Below are positions 61,352-64,000 of a DNA stretch of 64,000 nucleotides, piece by piece (positions within the stretch are counted from its first letter, which is position 1; each line of letters opens with the position of its first letter). This DNA is from Rotaria macrura. Taxonomy: Eukaryota > Rotifera > Eurotatoria > Philodinida > Philodinidae. The stretch lies in assembly GCA_900239685.1 (NCBI GenBank), contig OENT01000893.1, forward strand, positions 1 to 64,000. The letters are read 5' to 3'. The notes beneath the pieces are model-generated. The model had not been told where the DNA came from, did no database searches, and saw only the letters and a list, made by a program, of their open reading frames with translations. The translations under genes and the position numbers were made by a program.

Positions 61352-62781
61352 AAACATTTTATTTTCATTTCCATTTATTTAAATAAAAACATCTACTGAA
61401 GAAATAATTTGTTGGACAGATGTTGATAGCAGATGACGTCAATGTTTTTTTTCCAAGAGTACAAAATGACTTTTACCCACGTCACTGATGTCATTTTCAT
61501 AGATGAATTTTCTACGATCCATGAAATACGCAAATAAAATTAACTGTTTATTGATCTTCATGTGCCACAGCTATGTTATACTCTTAGACCTTGTACCAGT
61601 ATAGGAACTCTAGAATATATTGAATATACTGTCTTTGTGTAGTTTTGCTTGGATGATGATGGAATTTAAAATTCAAATCTATCGAAATATGTTTACACTT
61701 AGGATATACACGAACTAATTGCTTGAGAATTTTGATAAAACTTAGAGAAATTTCAGAAGTATTCAGTCTGCATTTTAGGTCTAGTACCAACGATGATCTA
61801 AATTGAAATCTACAATCACCATCACGTGAATAATTTGACCGAGACCGATTAAACTACTGTGCGAATGACTTAGAGAGCGGTGTCATGCTCGTATAAAAAA
61901 TGAACGACTGTAATTCATGTCGAATCGAAACGGTTTCATGAATTCAACATTGGTTAAATACTAGCTATAATTAATGTGATCGACATTCAAACAAAATCAG
62001 AGAATATCGAGAAAATTGTTTGATCTTAAACCGACGAAACAAGAGTTAGATTCAACTAGAATTACAATCATCATTTGATCAATTATCTTTAATCATCTAT
62101 AGCTAACAATAGTTACAACTTCGTGCGTACATAAATTAGTAAGTGATACTCAAGGAACTCAATGAATTATAATATTTTGCAAAATCAGATGGAACAAATT
62201 GATATCTACGTGTACCAGTGATAAACGATACATCTCCACCCATCATGTCGATCATTATCAACATAGTAACCATCGTCTGAAATATCTAGTTAAAAACAAA
62301 TACCCATGCTAAAGAGTGGACGGATAAACTTTACGATTGATCGAATATTCATTATTGAATGACTGATTCACGTCATATTATCATCAATACTGACTTTTGA
62401 ATAATTTCATTTTTATCTAAAAATTTATCTTGAATGAATAAAACGATTCATAAAATGAATCAAAGGTGAATAATATAATTTTGACAGTCAAAATTGGAGT
62501 GGAAAATTATCATACATAGATAATTGACGTTTTAAAATTATTTCTCCATACATTTTCTTTATCAGTTATGTGTACCAACAATTATGCAGACAAATACAAT
62601 AACAGAATATAAATGTTTTATTTTCAAAGATTATTTTAAAGCGTTCAATAGTAACCGACATAGTTTTGTTAAGACGGATATCCTTTGAAATAATGTAGAA
62701 AAAAAACAAGAAAAAATTTATATACATAACATTAGTTTTCAGATATGTATATGGTACTTCTATATTCTCAGAAGATAGGAT
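61352..62781. other. 1.4-kb non-coding stretch
   Basis: AT-rich DNA between two plus-strand genes. Apart from the AATAAA at 61382 nothing could be supported. Confidence 0.4.
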
Positions 62782-64000
62782 ATGAACATTCTGAGATGTC
62801 TTATTGTTTTTACATTTTTGCTCACTGTATTTTCATCGATTCAAATTAATCTCTATCACACCGATGAGCTAAGCGATAGAAACAACGATTTGATCTTACG
62901 ACACGATTGTGTTTATGTTGCTGTTCCAATTGACAATGATGATAAGTCTCATCAAATCCTTTCGTTTTGTTTGGGTGAAGTATCAATACGATGGAACATT
63001 CGGAAAAACGGTGTCGATCCAATGTTGACTTTTGCCGAGCTACATAAAAGAAATATTACCAGCCACGATTTATATGAATGGTCAGCATCAATAAATACTA
63101 TTGAAGATTATCAATTATTTTTGAATCGATTACCATATTCAATGCAAACGCCAATGGCAACACAGCCATTCTATAATTGTACATTGCCAAGATTTGGTCC
63201 GATTTGTCAATATGAATTTGTATATTATGAGTCATATTATACATCGTTCAATGAAATGTTTCATCATTTCTATCATGAACATAAGTATAAGCCGAGTACA
63301 TTAACGTGCTACATTCATTTACAATGTAATCGTGGTCCTTCTCCAGCTTGTCTTGATTGGAGTGAAATTTGCGACGGAAAAATCGATTGTCTCGATGGTG
63401 GCCGTGATGAAGAACATTGTTGGCAACTTGAAATCAACGAATGTAGACAAGATCAATATCGATGTGCAAATGGACAATGTATACCTTTTTTATTTTTCCG
63501 AGATGATCCTACTACACCGGACTGTTTAGATGGATCTGATGACATGTTGAAAAATGATACTCAATGGTCTAATTGTAGTAATGTCGCTCCTACGTTTCAA
63601 TGTGAAGATATCACATGTGGAATTCACAGTCATATATATCGAGCTTCGTTGACAAGTTCTTGCGTAGAACAACGTAGCACTTTACTATTAAAAGCTATAT
63701 TTTCGAGAAAACCAAAAATGATACATGATCATTGTTGGATAGCATTCAAATGTTTGTTTTATATACCAATTGAAAATGAGTCCTTCTGTCTTGGATTTTG
63801 TCAAAATGATGAATGTGAAAATATAATAGAAGCCACATGTCCATCTATATTTACTATGACAGATGTTCCAATTTTATTCGGTCATGTTCATGTTGTTTAC
63901 GCCAAAAAAGATTTGGTACATTACAACACCAATAAAACTCGGCTATCATATGTTTGCTACAATAATACACAATGTGATGAACTATTTGAAAGCAATTCTT
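62782..64000 (+). CDS. secreted/membrane protein with LDL-receptor class A domains, 3' end missing
   Basis: An open frame of 406 codons runs from ATG 62782 off the window end. A signal peptide (MNILRCLIVFTFLLTVFSS) leads to a Cys-containing extracellular region of about 150 residues with no recognised fold. Two LDLa modules follow: residues about 176-212 (ending ICDGKIDCLDGGRDEEHC) and about 218-255 (YRCANGQCIPF, then DCLDGSDD), with the acidic calcium-binding signatures. A further Cys-rich part begins after residue 260 (SCVEQRSTLLLK). LDLa modules bind calcium and protein ligands at the cell surface. Similar bdelloid proteins continue with EGF-like and multi-pass membrane parts, which cannot be checked here. 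No intron is visible in 1.2 kb. Confidence 0.8.
   Translation, partial: MNILRCLIVFTFLLTVFSSIQINLYHTDELSDRNNDLILRHDCVYVAVPIDNDDKSHQILSFCLGEVSIRWNIRKNGVDPMLTFAELHKRNITSHDLYEWSASINTIEDYQLFLNRLPYSMQTPMATQPFYNCTLPRFGPICQYEFVYYESYYTSFNEMFHHFYHEHKYKPSTLTCYIHLQCNRGPSPACLDWSEICDGKIDCLDGGRDEEHCWQLEINECRQDQYRCANGQCIPFLFFRDDPTTPDCLDGSDDMLKNDTQWSNCSNVAPTFQCEDITCGIHSHIYRASLTSSCVEQRSTLLLKAIFSRKPKMIHDHCWIAFKCLFYIPIENESFCLGFCQNDECENIIEATCPSIFTMTDVPILFGHVHVVYAKKDLVHYNTNKTRLSYVCYNNTQCDELFESNS

Overview
The window is a stretch of AT-rich (roughly one third GC by eye) animal nuclear DNA. Genes have many short introns of about 59-100 bp with GT-AG ends. The gene content points to a bdelloid rotifer (Adineta/Rotaria type): an ADP-ribosyltransferase joined to a long array of kinesin-light-chain-like TPRs, a decayed membrane-anchored pentapeptide-repeat gene, Thr-rich trypsins, LDL-receptor class A proteins and bacterial-looking single-exon enzymes. 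The species assignment is inference from domain style, not from a marker gene.

Layout. 0-8 kb: a large ART-TPR gene on the minus strand (7963 to 4937). Its 3' part lies 2.6 kb further on (2327 to 1465), in the same TPR register. The DNA between (2328-4966) is a composite, nested transposon block flanked by 8-bp near-identical direct repeats. Inside it is a second 1.0-kb element with long inverted ends and a small Cys-rich ORF. 8-15 kb: mostly non-coding, with an inverted-repeat element relic near 10 kb and a pentapeptide-repeat pseudogene at 13.5-14.7 kb. 15.7-22.4 kb: one minus-strand gene of eight exons, which I joined by splice phase, encoding a disordered protein of about 1,076 aa. 23.9-26.0 kb: a five-exon inhibitor-of-apoptosis-type gene (two BIR domains plus RING), with a tiny RING-only gene just upstream on the same strand. 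27-35 kb: gene-poor.

35-42 kb: an intronless phytanoyl-CoA-dioxygenase-family enzyme, then a four-exon gene whose exons join in phase into a 651-aa protein with two trypsin domains; the first has lost its catalytic His. 46-47 kb: a fatty-acid-hydroxylase/sterol-desaturase-family gene broken by two compensating frameshifts. 49.4-53.3 kb: a disordered two-exon gene and a six-exon xanthine/uracil-permease-family transporter. 54.2-58.6 kb: a ten-exon DEDDh RNA exonuclease resembling REXO5. 60.4-61.4 kb: an intact sterol-desaturase-family gene. 62.8 kb to the end: the 5' part of a secreted or membrane LDLa-domain protein that runs off the window.

The genes do not form an obvious pathway. They are a normal eukaryotic neighbourhood with a high share of accessory material (ART-TPR, pentapeptide, PhyH, permease, desaturases) and visible decay by transposon insertion and frameshift. 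All exon joins were made by hand from splice signals, phase and protein continuity; no transcript data were available.
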